Source of the DNA: Adiantum capillus-veneris
Taxonomy: Eukaryota > Streptophyta > Polypodiopsida > Polypodiales > Pteridaceae
Assembly (NCBI GenBank): GCA_014529385.2
Contig: CM043958.1
Span: 137,805,043 to 137,869,042 of the forward strand
DNA: 64,000 nucleotides
Direction of reading: 5' to 3'
Shown: positions 1 through 9,200 of the stretch, in pieces
Layout: the number at the start of each line of letters is the position of its first letter
Numbering within the stretch: the stretch's first letter is position 1
Translations under genes and position numbers: made by a program
Notes under the pieces: generated by a model
Told to the model about the DNA's origin: nothing
The model's database searches: none
The model's input: the letters and a program-made list of their open reading frames with translations, nothing else

Positions 1-2553
1 AACCCTAACATTGTGGACAAGTGGGGATTGATGGGCACCAAAGCCAAAATAGATGAAGAACTCGAGGAGAAAGCACCAATAATGAACTTCCCTAATGCGA
101 GGTTAAGAAGAGAGAATGAAACTACAAGGATCAACACTGATAACATCTATGTGGGGCTGTACAAATATAATAATGGGGAGCAAGATCTCTATTATAGATG
201 TGAAGAACCCTACACCGGAGAGTTGACAGACAAAAAAAGACTCTATGTCTTTACCTACACAGAGGGATCGGAAGTGAAAATTGCCGCTTACGATAAGTAT
301 GGCAGGCAATACTCAACAATGGGCAAGAAAGAATTAGAAGGATATACATACTTTGGGGGACCACTACATCAGTATTATGTTACTTCTAGCTCACATAGAC
401 CAGCACCAACAAATGGAGTGCAAAACTCAATGACAACAGGAGGACAAAGAACTCAGGTTGCTGACTCTTTCAGTCAACCTTGGGACTCGAAGCTCGGACC
501 AATGGGATCATTACATTCCAGAGAGTCAATGGAGACGAATCGAGGTAGTGCAGTTCCAATCCCCACCTATACCACTCCAGGTCCAAGGTTTGAAGCTGAA
601 CCATCACATTTACCTCCTAGTAGTAGATTCAGGGCGGGGGAACCGACAAGGGTAACCCATGAAGTCCATGATGCTAGAGAAAGCTTTAGCCGAGACACAG
701 GAGCAATGAGATTGGTAGCAGATCATAGACGTATGAGACCATCTCAAGTAGCCAAGTGTATGCCAAAGAAGTATGGTGGTTCAGGAGATCCGTATGCACA
801 TGTGTCACTCTTTAAGCAAGTCTTAAGAGCTGAGCAGATAACAGATTTCCTTACACAATACGAGGGATTTGGTCTTACTCTAGAAGGTACCGCATTGACA
901 TGGTTTCAACCAATGAACATTGGGGGATTCTATGACATTGACCATTTGCTAAGAGAGTTTGCTGAGGAATTCTCAAAACGAGGGATTAAGCACAATACGG
1001 TCTCACAAATATATTCTTTTAAACAGAGAGAACACGAAAAGGTGAAGGAAGCTTCACTTCGCTTCAAACAATACATTGAGAGATGTCCAGTACGTGAACG
1101 ACCACAAGATGACAGACTATCTGTTCTCTTTATTGAGGGACTGAGGAACGACACTCTCAAGAAGGACTTGCACTTGAAAGCTTGTACAAGTTTCGAGCAA
1201 GTAACGAGAGAGGCATTGTACTTAGTGGATAACTGTACGGTTTATGGAGAGGTGTCAGCGGATACAGATTTTTCATCCAGTAGCTCCTCCTCCATAGCGA
1301 GCGAGACTACCACTAAAAAGAATGTTCAAACAACAACCATGCCAAATGTAGAGCAAATGATAGAAGATGCTCTAAAAAGGATGGCACCATACCAAAAACC
1401 ATTGCCAAAAACACTGAAATGGTGTGCTATTGAACAAAAATGGACAAATCATCCAATAGAGGAGTGTTATTACAACAAAGGGTATGTAAGGGAGCGCCAG
1501 TATGCACCTCCTGCTCAATTAGCACCACCTCAAATACATCCAGTACCTCGATACCCAACGGGAAATGTACCTGGACCTATGGGGATAGAAAGACCGCAAC
1601 CGGTATTTGGGACAACAACCACCTTTACCAGGAGCAAGACCAGTGGGCATTAGATATGCACCAACCTTAGAGAATCAGAAGAACAAGCCTTAGTGCCTGT
1701 TCAAGCCTATTACGAAGAATCGGGTGCACACATGTCTCCGACAGTTTATTACCCACCAGAAGAACCAAAACAACCAGAACCATGGGGCATGATGGGGAAT
1801 GTTGGAATACCAACAATTACAAGTGCTTCTGATGAAGAGAGATACAATTTGGACGCAAGAACCTTGATGTTCATAGCTCATGGAGGGTTAACAGGACAAA
1901 GACCATCCTATCCACAAAGGACGAATCAAGCGGGACCAAGACCAGCACTAGGACCCTGTTACAAGTGTGGAGGTGACCATCTGATGAATGTTTGCCCACA
2001 TACGGAAATCATTAGAATTAACGCTTATTGCACTGAGTGTGGGGTTACTCACTTCATTGAGGATTGTTCAAAGAATCCAAACAAAGTGCAAAAGACGACA
2101 TTGAATATGCTAGAAACTATTCCTACCAGCAGTGGGTCTGAAAATGAAACTCTGATACCAACGCAAGTTGTTACTAGAGCTCAAGCTAAGAAAACCACTA
2201 GAGAACCTGAGAATGGAAAGTTAGCGACTGACGTGGTTAGTCAAGGACCGCGGAGTCAGAAAAACACATGGAAAGCTAGAAAAGCACGCATGAAGTTGAG
2301 AAAAGAACGTGAAGACGCTATTCTAGCTGAGGAACTAAAGCAAACTAAAGCTAGATTAGAAAAACTTGAGAGTCAAAACGGGAAACGAGAGATGAGCCCG
2401 GAAAGAACGAAACAAAAGAGTATCAAAGAAACAACGAGCTTAAGCTCCGAGGGATCAGTGCTAGTCGACAAGGTACACGAACCATTGGACGCACTGATGA
2501 GAGCTTACGAAGCTAGGTTAAGAACAACCAAACACAAGAACAGAGGTGGATGA
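1..2553 (+). CDS. gag: Gag polyprotein of element 1 (5' partial, one in-frame TAG)
   Basis: The structural protein that would form the retrotransposon particle and bind its RNA. The frame is already open at base 1, so the true start is left of the window. Bases 760-1250 encode a capsid-like retrotransposon gag domain (tryptophan near LTWFQP, then EEFSKRG, FIEGL and ALYLVDNC). Two zinc knuckles follow, at 1957-1995 (CYKCGGDHLMNVC) and 2029-2067 (CTECGVTHFIEDC). Both have the spacing CX2CX3HX4C, one residue shorter than the usual CX2CX4HX4C. The C-terminus is a Lys/Glu-rich probable coiled coil. A TAG at 1651-1653 interrupts the frame in a proline-rich linker; an indel there is also possible. 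The gene ends in TGA overlapping the ATG of ORF2. Element 2 has a collinear but decayed homologue with about 90 more N-terminal residues. Confidence 0.85.
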
Positions 2554-3143
2554 CATACCCAAACGCGGAATTGGAAAAGCAGAGACTTGAAATGTGCCAG
2601 AGAATGATCGAGACTGCACAAGCCTTATTAGAACCACCAAAAGAAACAATGAATTGTGGAAAGGAAAACCCAATTCAGCAAGAGACTATCGTTTCACGGG
2701 TAGCTGAAAAGACTCCCAGTGCACAAAAGCCTGAAAATACACAAAAGGATGACCGCATAGTATTGAACACAACCGATCAGGAGATAGAGAGTTTTCATCC
2801 AGTCATACAGAGGATTTACGGAAAAGATGAGGATTACAATGAATTTTGGAAACAAGTGAGAGAGGCAAACTTTGCAAACGAGCTAAGTTGCCAAGCTAAT
2901 CAGACAAATTGGGAAAAGGACATCAGGAATCCTCCCATAGTGGAATTTGAGGCAGGATCTCAAGTGGACTTGGATCTGCAATCTTACTGGGGAGATGGGG
3001 GCTCTGTTAGAACAATGGAGAGCAAACCTCATTCACTGAAAACCTTACCTTCATACTTAGGAGAGTATGAAGCAAAATCCGAGATTAGAGCACTTCCCTC
3101 ACGAAAATCTCATCAGAAAAAGTCATGGACTCGCAAGGATTGA
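2550..3143 (+). CDS. ORF2 of element 1, linker protein between gag and pol (function unknown)
   Basis: A 197-codon ORF whose ATG overlaps the gag stop as ATGA (2550-2553). It starts with a probable helix (EKQRLEMCQRMIETAQ) and is acidic and polar, with no recognised domain. Conserved blocks against the element 2 copy (25379-25921) are the N-terminal helix and a segment near EFEAGSQV...YWGDGGSV. Conservation in a much older relative, in the same place and with the same stop/start overlap, argues for a real protein. It ends 19 bases inside the next ORF, which lies in the -1 frame. It could be a separate spacer protein, an N-terminal extension of Pol made by frameshifting, or a product of termination-reinitiation. 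No function can be assigned. Confidence 0.7.
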   Translation: MTYPNAELEKQRLEMCQRMIETAQALLEPPKETMNCGKENPIQQETIVSRVAEKTPSAQKPENTQKDDRIVLNTTDQEIESFHPVIQRIYGKDEDYNEFWKQVREANFANELSCQANQTNWEKDIRNPPIVEFEAGSQVDLDLQSYWGDGGSVRTMESKPHSLKTLPSYLGEYEAKSEIRALPSRKSHQKKSWTRKD

Positions 3144-6100
3144 TAGAGATTTTGTCAACACCAGTGACATGCACTATCACTCTAGCTGAGCTTTTGAGGC
3201 TAAGACCACATATGTGGACCACTGTAGGAAAATGCTTGGAGAAATTCGGGATAAAAGATCCAACATCGAGATTGCAAGAGAGCATTGAGGAGCTGAGCAA
3301 GCCACAAAAGAACGCTAAGCCTGTACCCTTAAACAAGGTCGGAGAGTATTGCGAAGGTGAAGAGGGGAATACAACCTTACCAGTTGAATTCCAAGGAGTG
3401 AACACAATGGCAATACTAGACAGCGGAGCTGGGGTAGCCATAGCTACAAAAGAAATCTGGAAAAAATGGGGGAAACCAGCAATAAGGAAGACTAGGTTGA
3501 AACTCCAATTAGCAGATGGACACATGGAGAAACCTATGGGGTTATTAGAGAAAGTTGTAGTGACTTCTTGCGGCATTGAATACGAACATACTTTTGCTAT
3601 TGTCGATTTTGGCAAGGAGAATAACTATGATATCATACTGGGAAGACCATTCATGAGACAATTGAAAATGGTCCAAGATTGGGGCTACGATCACATATAC
3701 TTGAGAAATATGGAAACCACTACACGTGTGAACCTGAAAGACCATAGCTACAAAGATGTGAACCGAACACCGGTAGAGGAGTTTGATTCAGCTACTTTGG
3801 CGGGATCCGAATTTCCAGCTTGGTTAGGTAAACCCAAGGAGTTATGGATGTGTGGAGCTTCGAAATGTGGAAGTCTGAAACGAGAAGAATGTGTTTTAGA
3901 AAGGGCTATCGAAGACGAAACTTATGTAGGAGAACCCTTTCCAGAGGACACGTTTGAACCATTAGAATGGACACACATTCTAGCAACCCTAGATGTTTGT
4001 GCAATTCCGGATGGTCCCACAACGAAATTTTGCGACAAGGACGGGTACGACGTGGTTCCGTATTTCATGTTGAGAACTGTACTCAAAAAAGAAACTGAAA
4101 AGAACGATACACTGGAAAAGGAAGATGAAGAAGAGGTGTTTCACGACATTCCCGATCATCTTGAGTGGGGAAATGAAGCAGACAACGAGTCAACGGACAA
4201 TTCAAGCGGAAACGAAGAAACTATAACGGATGTCCGATTTTATGATTTTCCGAACCAAACTAAACAACGCCAGAAACACTATAGAGCAAAGAAAAAAACA
4301 AAAGGGGTTAGAACCAATCCGATGCCTAGAATAAGAGGAAAAAATCAATTCCTAATGCTAGTAAAGGCTGAAGATTGTGTTAAGGATAAGATTTCTGGAA
4401 GAATGAGAGGCAGTGATCAAAAGAGCTTACGAAAAGACAAAAGAGGCTCAAGAAATCAAGTTCAAAATAATGGAACGAAAACTGAAACAGAAAAATCAGA
4501 AAAGAACAAGCGCAACAGAGAACACACGGAGTCCAAGCTAGAACGTAGAAACAAGTACAGAGAGCTCAAGAAAACTCTGAAAGAAGTTTGGACTACAGAA
4601 ATTGAGAGTGGAGAGGACAAAAACGCCAAAATCAAGGAAAACATGGATGTTCCCTCTCACTATAGGAAATTCACAATAGAGGATAGGAAGGTGATATTAA
4701 CCCCACCTATTCGAGAGAGGAAGGAGAACGAATCTTATGACGGACCGGAGGATGCAAAAAAAGTTGATTTAGCAGCTCCAGGTGAGCCACCTAGACCGGT
4801 ATACATAGCCACAGATTTGTCTCCAGGCGAGGAAGAGAGACTTTTGAGTCTTCTCAGAGAGTATAGGGATGTGTTTGCATGGTCTTATAAGGACTTAAAG
4901 GGAGTTGACCCATCGATATGCCAACACACAATCCCACTGAAACAAGACGCAAAGCCTAGCAGACAGAGACCATACACATATAATGATACGTTTGCTAAGC
5001 GAATCAAGGAAGAGATAGATAAGCTAATGGAAGCTGAATTCATATACGAGATTGAACACACTGATTGGGTATCTCCGATTGTGGTAGTACCTAAGAAGAA
5101 CGGAAAACTCCGAGTGTGTGTCAACCTAAAGAAAGTGAATGCTGCAACAATCAGGGACAATTATCCCCTGCCGATAACTGATCATGTTCTAGAGCGTGTA
5201 TCAGGGAAAACAGCATACTCCTTTCTTGATGGTTTTTCAGGATATAACCAGCTAGCCATAGCACTGGAAGATCAACATAAAACAGCTTTTGCAACGGAGT
5301 GGGGAATTTATGCTTATCGGGTTATGCCTTTTGGTCTAACCAATGCTCCCGCAACCTTCCAGAGGCTGATGACGCATGCTTTCAAAGAATACTTAAGGCT
5401 GTTTCTAGAAATCTACATGGATGACTTATGTGTACATTCTCTACTGAGAGATGAGCATCTAGAACACCTAAGAAAAGTATTTGAGAAATGTAGGACATAT
5501 CGCATTTGTCTCAATCCTGAGAAATGTGTGTTTATGGTCCGACAGGGCAGAATTCTGGGACATATTGTCTCACAAAACGGAATATCCACGGATTTAGAGA
5601 AGATAAAAGTTATAGTGGATATGCCTAGACCAACCAATGCGAAACAAGTACAGAGCTTTATGGGACATTGTGGATATTATAGACGATTCATTTACATGTA
5701 CGCTATAATAGGCCAACCACTTTACAGGCTAATAGTGAACTTTGAATGGACAGAGGAATGTGAGGAATCATTCAAGAAATTGAAAGAGGCACTCATTACC
5801 GCTCCAGTCTTGAAATCACCAGATTGGGAGAAGATATTCCATGTGCACATAGATGCTTCGGCATATGCAATAGGATGCATTCTGGCTCAGCCAGAAGAAG
5901 GAAACATGGATTTTCCTATCTGTTACGCCAGTCGACAGCTCAACCATGCAGAGAAGAATTACACCACAACAGAGCGAGAGGGATTAGGCATGATATATGC
6001 TGTGAAGAAATTTCGGCATTATCTTCTAGCCAACAAGTTTGTGTTTTTTACGGATCACCAAGCCTTGCTCTACCTAGTGAATAAACCATGCAATACCGGG

Positions 6101-6343
6101 AGAATAGTGAGATGGTTCATTATCTTACTGGAATTCGACTTCACGGTAGTAGTAAAGAAAGAAAAAACACATCTTAGAGCTGATCATCTTTCGCGATTGA
6201 CGAATGGAGAAGACCCTATAGGAGTAGATGACGACATGCCAGACGCGTACTTGTTCAACATAGAAATGATACCTAAGTGGTCTCAAAATGTCGTTGACCT
6301 ATTAACCTATGGAGGAGAGTTCGATAGAAGAAATACAACCTGA
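3125..6343 (+). CDS. pol: Pol of element 1: aspartic protease, reverse transcriptase, RNase H
   Basis: Encodes the enzymes that mature the particle and copy its RNA into DNA. The retropepsin has catalytic DSG at residues 99-101 (ILDSGAG) and the flap-proximal ILGRPF motif near residue 175. A highly charged linker of about 300 residues follows. The RT runs from about residue 620 (SPIVVVPKKNGKLRV, FLDGFSGYNQL, MPFGLTNAPATFQRLM) and has the catalytic YMDD at residues 764-767. The Ty3-type RNase H begins near residue 900 (HIDASAYAIG, TTEREGLGMIYAVKKF, FFTDHQALLYL). The 1072-residue ORF ends at 6343 by frameshift, just after the sequence that begins the first HHCC module. ATG 3125 lies inside ORF2; use of this start rather than -1 frameshifting is not proven. 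Confidence 0.9.
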   Translation: MDSQGLIEILSTPVTCTITLAELLRLRPHMWTTVGKCLEKFGIKDPTSRLQESIEELSKPQKNAKPVPLNKVGEYCEGEEGNTTLPVEFQGVNTMAILDSGAGVAIATKEIWKKWGKPAIRKTRLKLQLADGHMEKPMGLLEKVVVTSCGIEYEHTFAIVDFGKENNYDIILGRPFMRQLKMVQDWGYDHIYLRNMETTTRVNLKDHSYKDVNRTPVEEFDSATLAGSEFPAWLGKPKELWMCGASKCGSLKREECVLERAIEDETYVGEPFPEDTFEPLEWTHILATLDVCAIPDGPTTKFCDKDGYDVVPYFMLRTVLKKETEKNDTLEKEDEEEVFHDIPDHLEWGNEADNESTDNSSGNEETITDVRFYDFPNQTKQRQKHYRAKKKTKGVRTNPMPRIRGKNQFLMLVKAEDCVKDKISGRMRGSDQKSLRKDKRGSRNQVQNNGTKTETEKSEKNKRNREHTESKLERRNKYRELKKTLKEVWTTEIESGEDKNAKIKENMDVPSHYRKFTIEDRKVILTPPIRERKENESYDGPEDAKKVDLAAPGEPPRPVYIATDLSPGEEERLLSLLREYRDVFAWSYKDLKGVDPSICQHTIPLKQDAKPSRQRPYTYNDTFAKRIKEEIDKLMEAEFIYEIEHTDWVSPIVVVPKKNGKLRVCVNLKKVNAATIRDNYPLPITDHVLERVSGKTAYSFLDGFSGYNQLAIALEDQHKTAFATEWGIYAYRVMPFGLTNAPATFQRLMTHAFKEYLRLFLEIYMDDLCVHSLLRDEHLEHLRKVFEKCRTYRICLNPEKCVFMVRQGRILGHIVSQNGISTDLEKIKVIVDMPRPTNAKQVQSFMGHCGYYRRFIYMYAIIGQPLYRLIVNFEWTEECEESFKKLKEALITAPVLKSPDWEKIFHVHIDASAYAIGCILAQPEEGNMDFPICYASRQLNHAEKNYTTTEREGLGMIYAVKKFRHYLLANKFVFFTDHQALLYLVNKPCNTGRIVRWFIILLEFDFTVVVKKEKTHLRADHLSRLTNGEDPIGVDDDMPDAYLFNIEMIPKWSQNVVDLLTYGGEFDRRNTT

Positions 6344-7476
6344 AACATATTGCTATTCAGCAATCCAAGAATCTTCAATTGATTGCAGGAAGGTTGTATC
6401 AATTGGGAAATGATCATGTTTTACGACTATGCATCAATCCTGAGGAATATAGTATATATCTGCGCGAAGCACATGTTCAGGAATGTGCATTTCATTGTTC
6501 AAGAAGGAACACATATAGGAATTTGTTACAATTGGGAGTCTATTGGCCAGGAATGAAAGAAAGCGTACATGAATATGTCACTGTATGTATTGTATGTTCA
6601 TCAAAACCGCCAGCTGAGTATTCGACATTATATCAGATAATGATCGCTCCAGAATGGAGTCAGTATATTGTTGAATATCTCACAAATAGAACTTTCCCAG
6701 AAGGAACGTCAAAAGCTCGTCAGAAATCTGTAGAGACAGAAGCTAGAGATTACGCTTTAATAGGAGATCAACTCTATAAGAGAGGTAAAGACAACCAGCT
6801 TAGGATTTGCGCATCAGAGTCTGAGTATGTGATAATCCTGGAGCAAGCTCATGGAGGAGTAGGTGGAGGCCATTTCTCAGGTGATAAGACAGCAAAACTT
6901 GTCTTAGCCGCAGGAATATGGTGGCCAACATTACATATGGACGCTGAGGAATACGTTAAACGGTGTGATGACTGTCAGCGGACCAAAGTACCACTTAAAA
7001 GAGATGATATGCCGCTTAGACCAATGATGGGGGCAAGAGCTTTTGCAAAATGGGGGATTGATTATGTCGGACCCATTTCACCTCCTGCATATAAGACTCA
7101 TACACAATACATCATTGTGGCTACAGACTATCTAACAAAGTGGGTCGAAGCAAAGGCAACTCAAAAAGCAGATGCCAGGACCACGGCACAATTTCTGTAT
7201 GAATACGTCTTTGTACGATATGGATTGCCAATAGAAATTGTGAGTGATCGAGGCACACATTTCATAAATGAAGTGATAGAGATCCTTCTAGATGAATTCA
7301 TGGTAATCCATAGGAAATCAGCCCCGTATCATCCACAAGCAAACGGACAAGCTGAAGCAACAAACAAAACCATATGCACGGTCCTCACGAAGATTGTATC
7401 TAAGTCGAGAACTGACTGGGACCAAAAGTTGCATTCAACATTATGGGCATATAGGGTGCATATAAAACATCCATAG
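6328..7476 (+). pseudogene. int: Integrase of element 1 with two HHCC zinc modules, frameshifted at both ends
   Basis: Integrase joins the retroelement cDNA to host DNA. Counting from the methionine at 6379, the first zinc-binding module has H32, H39, C70, C73 and the second has H158, H165, C196, C199. Each metal ligand is offset by exactly 126 residues, so the module looks tandemly duplicated. The DDE core follows, with D228 (WGIDYVGP), D290 (VSDRGTHF) and E326 (QANGQAEATNK). The reading frame is joined to Pol only through a shift near 6325-6340, and it is lost at the end by an apparent one-base deletion near 7456. The remaining C-terminal part continues in another frame (7458-7616), then in a third frame from 7613. 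Homology over the breaks is clear from element 2 (49532-50977). Confidence 0.85.
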
Positions 7477-7612
7477 GAACGACCCCATATAACATGGTTT
7501 TTGGGCTAAATGCTATCTTACCAATAGAATTCTTGATTTCAACCTTAAGGGTGGCTAAGGATCTAGAGTGGACAGGGCACGAGCTCTCTGATAGAATAGA
7601 TGACCTGAAAAG

Positions 7613-9166
7613 CTAGATGAGCTTCGCCTAAAAGCAGTAGCTTCTATCTACGCTCAAAAAAGGCGACAAAAGGAATTTTTTGATAAGCATGTGCGGACTA
7701 AAGAGTTTAAAGTTGGGGACTATGTCCTAGTTTACACTCTGAAACAGCATGCTAAGAAGCTTAAAAAGCGAGGGATGGGACCTCTGGTGATTAAAGATCT
7801 ATCACCAAGTGGAGCCGTCAAGCTTGCTACATTAGACGGAGAAGAAATGCCCAATTGGATTAGTGGATGCAGAGTGAAAAAGTATCTGTTGCCGCTAACA
7901 CAAGACATGCTTCTCAAAATACATCAAGAAAAGCTGCGTGTCCAGAAAAAGAAAAAGATTGTGGAGGAAGCGCAAGCCGAGGCGAAGGAAAGAATGGAGA
8001 AAAGAAGACTACTGCGTCAGAAACAGCGCAATGAAGGAGCAATACGAATAAATGCAGTTAGTATAACAGAAATGGATAATGACAAAGAAGAACCCATCAT
8101 TGAATGCAAAGTAGGAACCAACCAAATCAAAGCCAGAGCACTATTGGATTCAGGAGCTCAAGCTAACCTACTTTCACTCAGTTTGTATAGACAATTGACA
8201 AATGACACTAAACTACAAACTGCCAAGCAAGAGTTAAAGAGTTACTATGAGAATGCAATCAAAACTGTCGGATGCACAGTTTTACATATACAGATTAACC
8301 AATATGTGTATCCTCATATGTTTTACGTGGTTGAAGACCAAGCTACACAACATCCATTATTGCTAGGACAACCATGGCAGAAAAAATACAATGCAATGAT
8401 TGACTGGAGTTCTAAATCAGTGCTTATCAAATACGAAGGTGAAAGTCAATCAGTTAAGTTCACCAAAGGAGCAGAGCCAACTCCAAAGGAAGAATCCACG
8501 GACAAGGGCAAACAACAAACAGAGGAAAAGAAGAAGCAATGGCAACCAAAAGTTTCTATACAACCGGAGTACTCTTCGACGAGGAATTCTCAACAGTGGA
8601 TAAGGAAGACAAGCAATAATATAACAGCTCAAACTTGGGATAAAACAGAGTCAACATTGGTATGGAGACCAAAAAAGGTGGTGCCAAAAAAAACAAACAG
8701 AGTCTTCAATACCAGACAACAGAGTGATCCCCGACAATCAAGGAAAGTGAAACAGATCTGGATTCCAAAGAAGTTCATGACAGCACAAAGCTACAGCCAG
8801 CAAATTTGGATACAAAAGATTTATAAACAGGAACTCCCTTCAAGACAATCAACGGAAACTCCTAGGTATTTCAAGGCGAGGAAATCAACACACAGAACAA
8901 AGCAGGTTTGGGTCGCAAAGAGTTTGTGGCAAGCACAAGCAAAGCGGAAGCAGATTTGGATTGTGAAAAAAGACAACAAGGTAACGAAGAATCCATCTAC
9001 TGATTCTACTACCGAAGTGCCAAGACCAACCCAAAACCCGACCACCAATCCTTCAATCAAACAAAGAGCAGCTTTATTGGAAAGAATGTTGTATCGTCGC
9101 TCTACAATTGCATTGGGAACTTATGACCAAAACAACTACAATGCTTCACCCACAGACACTTCATAG
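7613..9166 (+). CDS. Integrase C-terminus plus second retropepsin-like domain and Trp-repeat tail
   Basis: The first about 100 residues are the usual gypsy integrase C-terminal domain (KVGDYVLVYTLKQHAKKL, GCRVKKYLLPL). A basic helix follows. Then comes a second aspartic-protease-like domain, with ALLDSGAQANLLS (Asp codon at 8147-8149) and, about 85 residues later, LLGQPWQKKYNAMIDW, the equivalent of the protease ILGRPF block. The tail (about 8530-9000) is basic and has at least five copies of a loose motif [Q-I/V-W-I/V-x-K], for example KQIWIPKK, QQIWIQK, KQVWVAK and KQIWIVKK. Protease domains normally lie before RT in gypsy elements; here there is one on each side. The element 2 homologue (51184-51714) keeps the fold but has lost the DSG triad (NAR). 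The second domain's role is unknown: protease, gag-processing paralogue or structural protein. Confidence 0.75.
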   Translation, partial: LDELRLKAVASIYAQKRRQKEFFDKHVRTKEFKVGDYVLVYTLKQHAKKLKKRGMGPLVIKDLSPSGAVKLATLDGEEMPNWISGCRVKKYLLPLTQDMLLKIHQEKLRVQKKKKIVEEAQAEAKERMEKRRLLRQKQRNEGAIRINAVSITEMDNDKEEPIIECKVGTNQIKARALLDSGAQANLLSLSLYRQLTNDTKLQTAKQELKSYYENAIKTVGCTVLHIQINQYVYPHMFYVVEDQATQHPLLLGQPWQKKYNAMIDWSSKSVLIKYEGESQSVKFTKGAEPTPKEESTDKGKQQTEEKKKQWQPKVSIQPEYSSTRNSQQWIRKTSNNITAQTWDKTESTLVWRPKKVVPKKTNRVFNTRQQSDPRQSRKVKQIWIPKKFMTAQSYSQQIWIQKIYKQELPSRQSTETPRYFKARKSTHRTKQVWVAKSLWQAQAKRKQIWIVKKDNKVTKNPSTDSTTEVPRPTQNPTTNPSIKQRAALLERMLYRRSTIALGTYDQNNYNASPTDTS

Positions 9167-9185
9167 TCGTCCGGGAGGACTCAGA

Positions 9186-9200
9186 CTAGGAGGGGGGGAG
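9186..9200 (+). other. Internal polypurine tract-like G run after pol
   Basis: The run TAGGAGGGGGGGAGG lies 20 bases after the stop of the second protease ORF. It shares GGAGGGGGGGAG with the tract that directly precedes the 3' LTR at 15276-15287. Element 2 has a G run at about 52000-52005 in the same relative place. It could be a central polypurine tract for second-strand priming or a relic of an ancestral 3' end. Confidence 0.5.
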
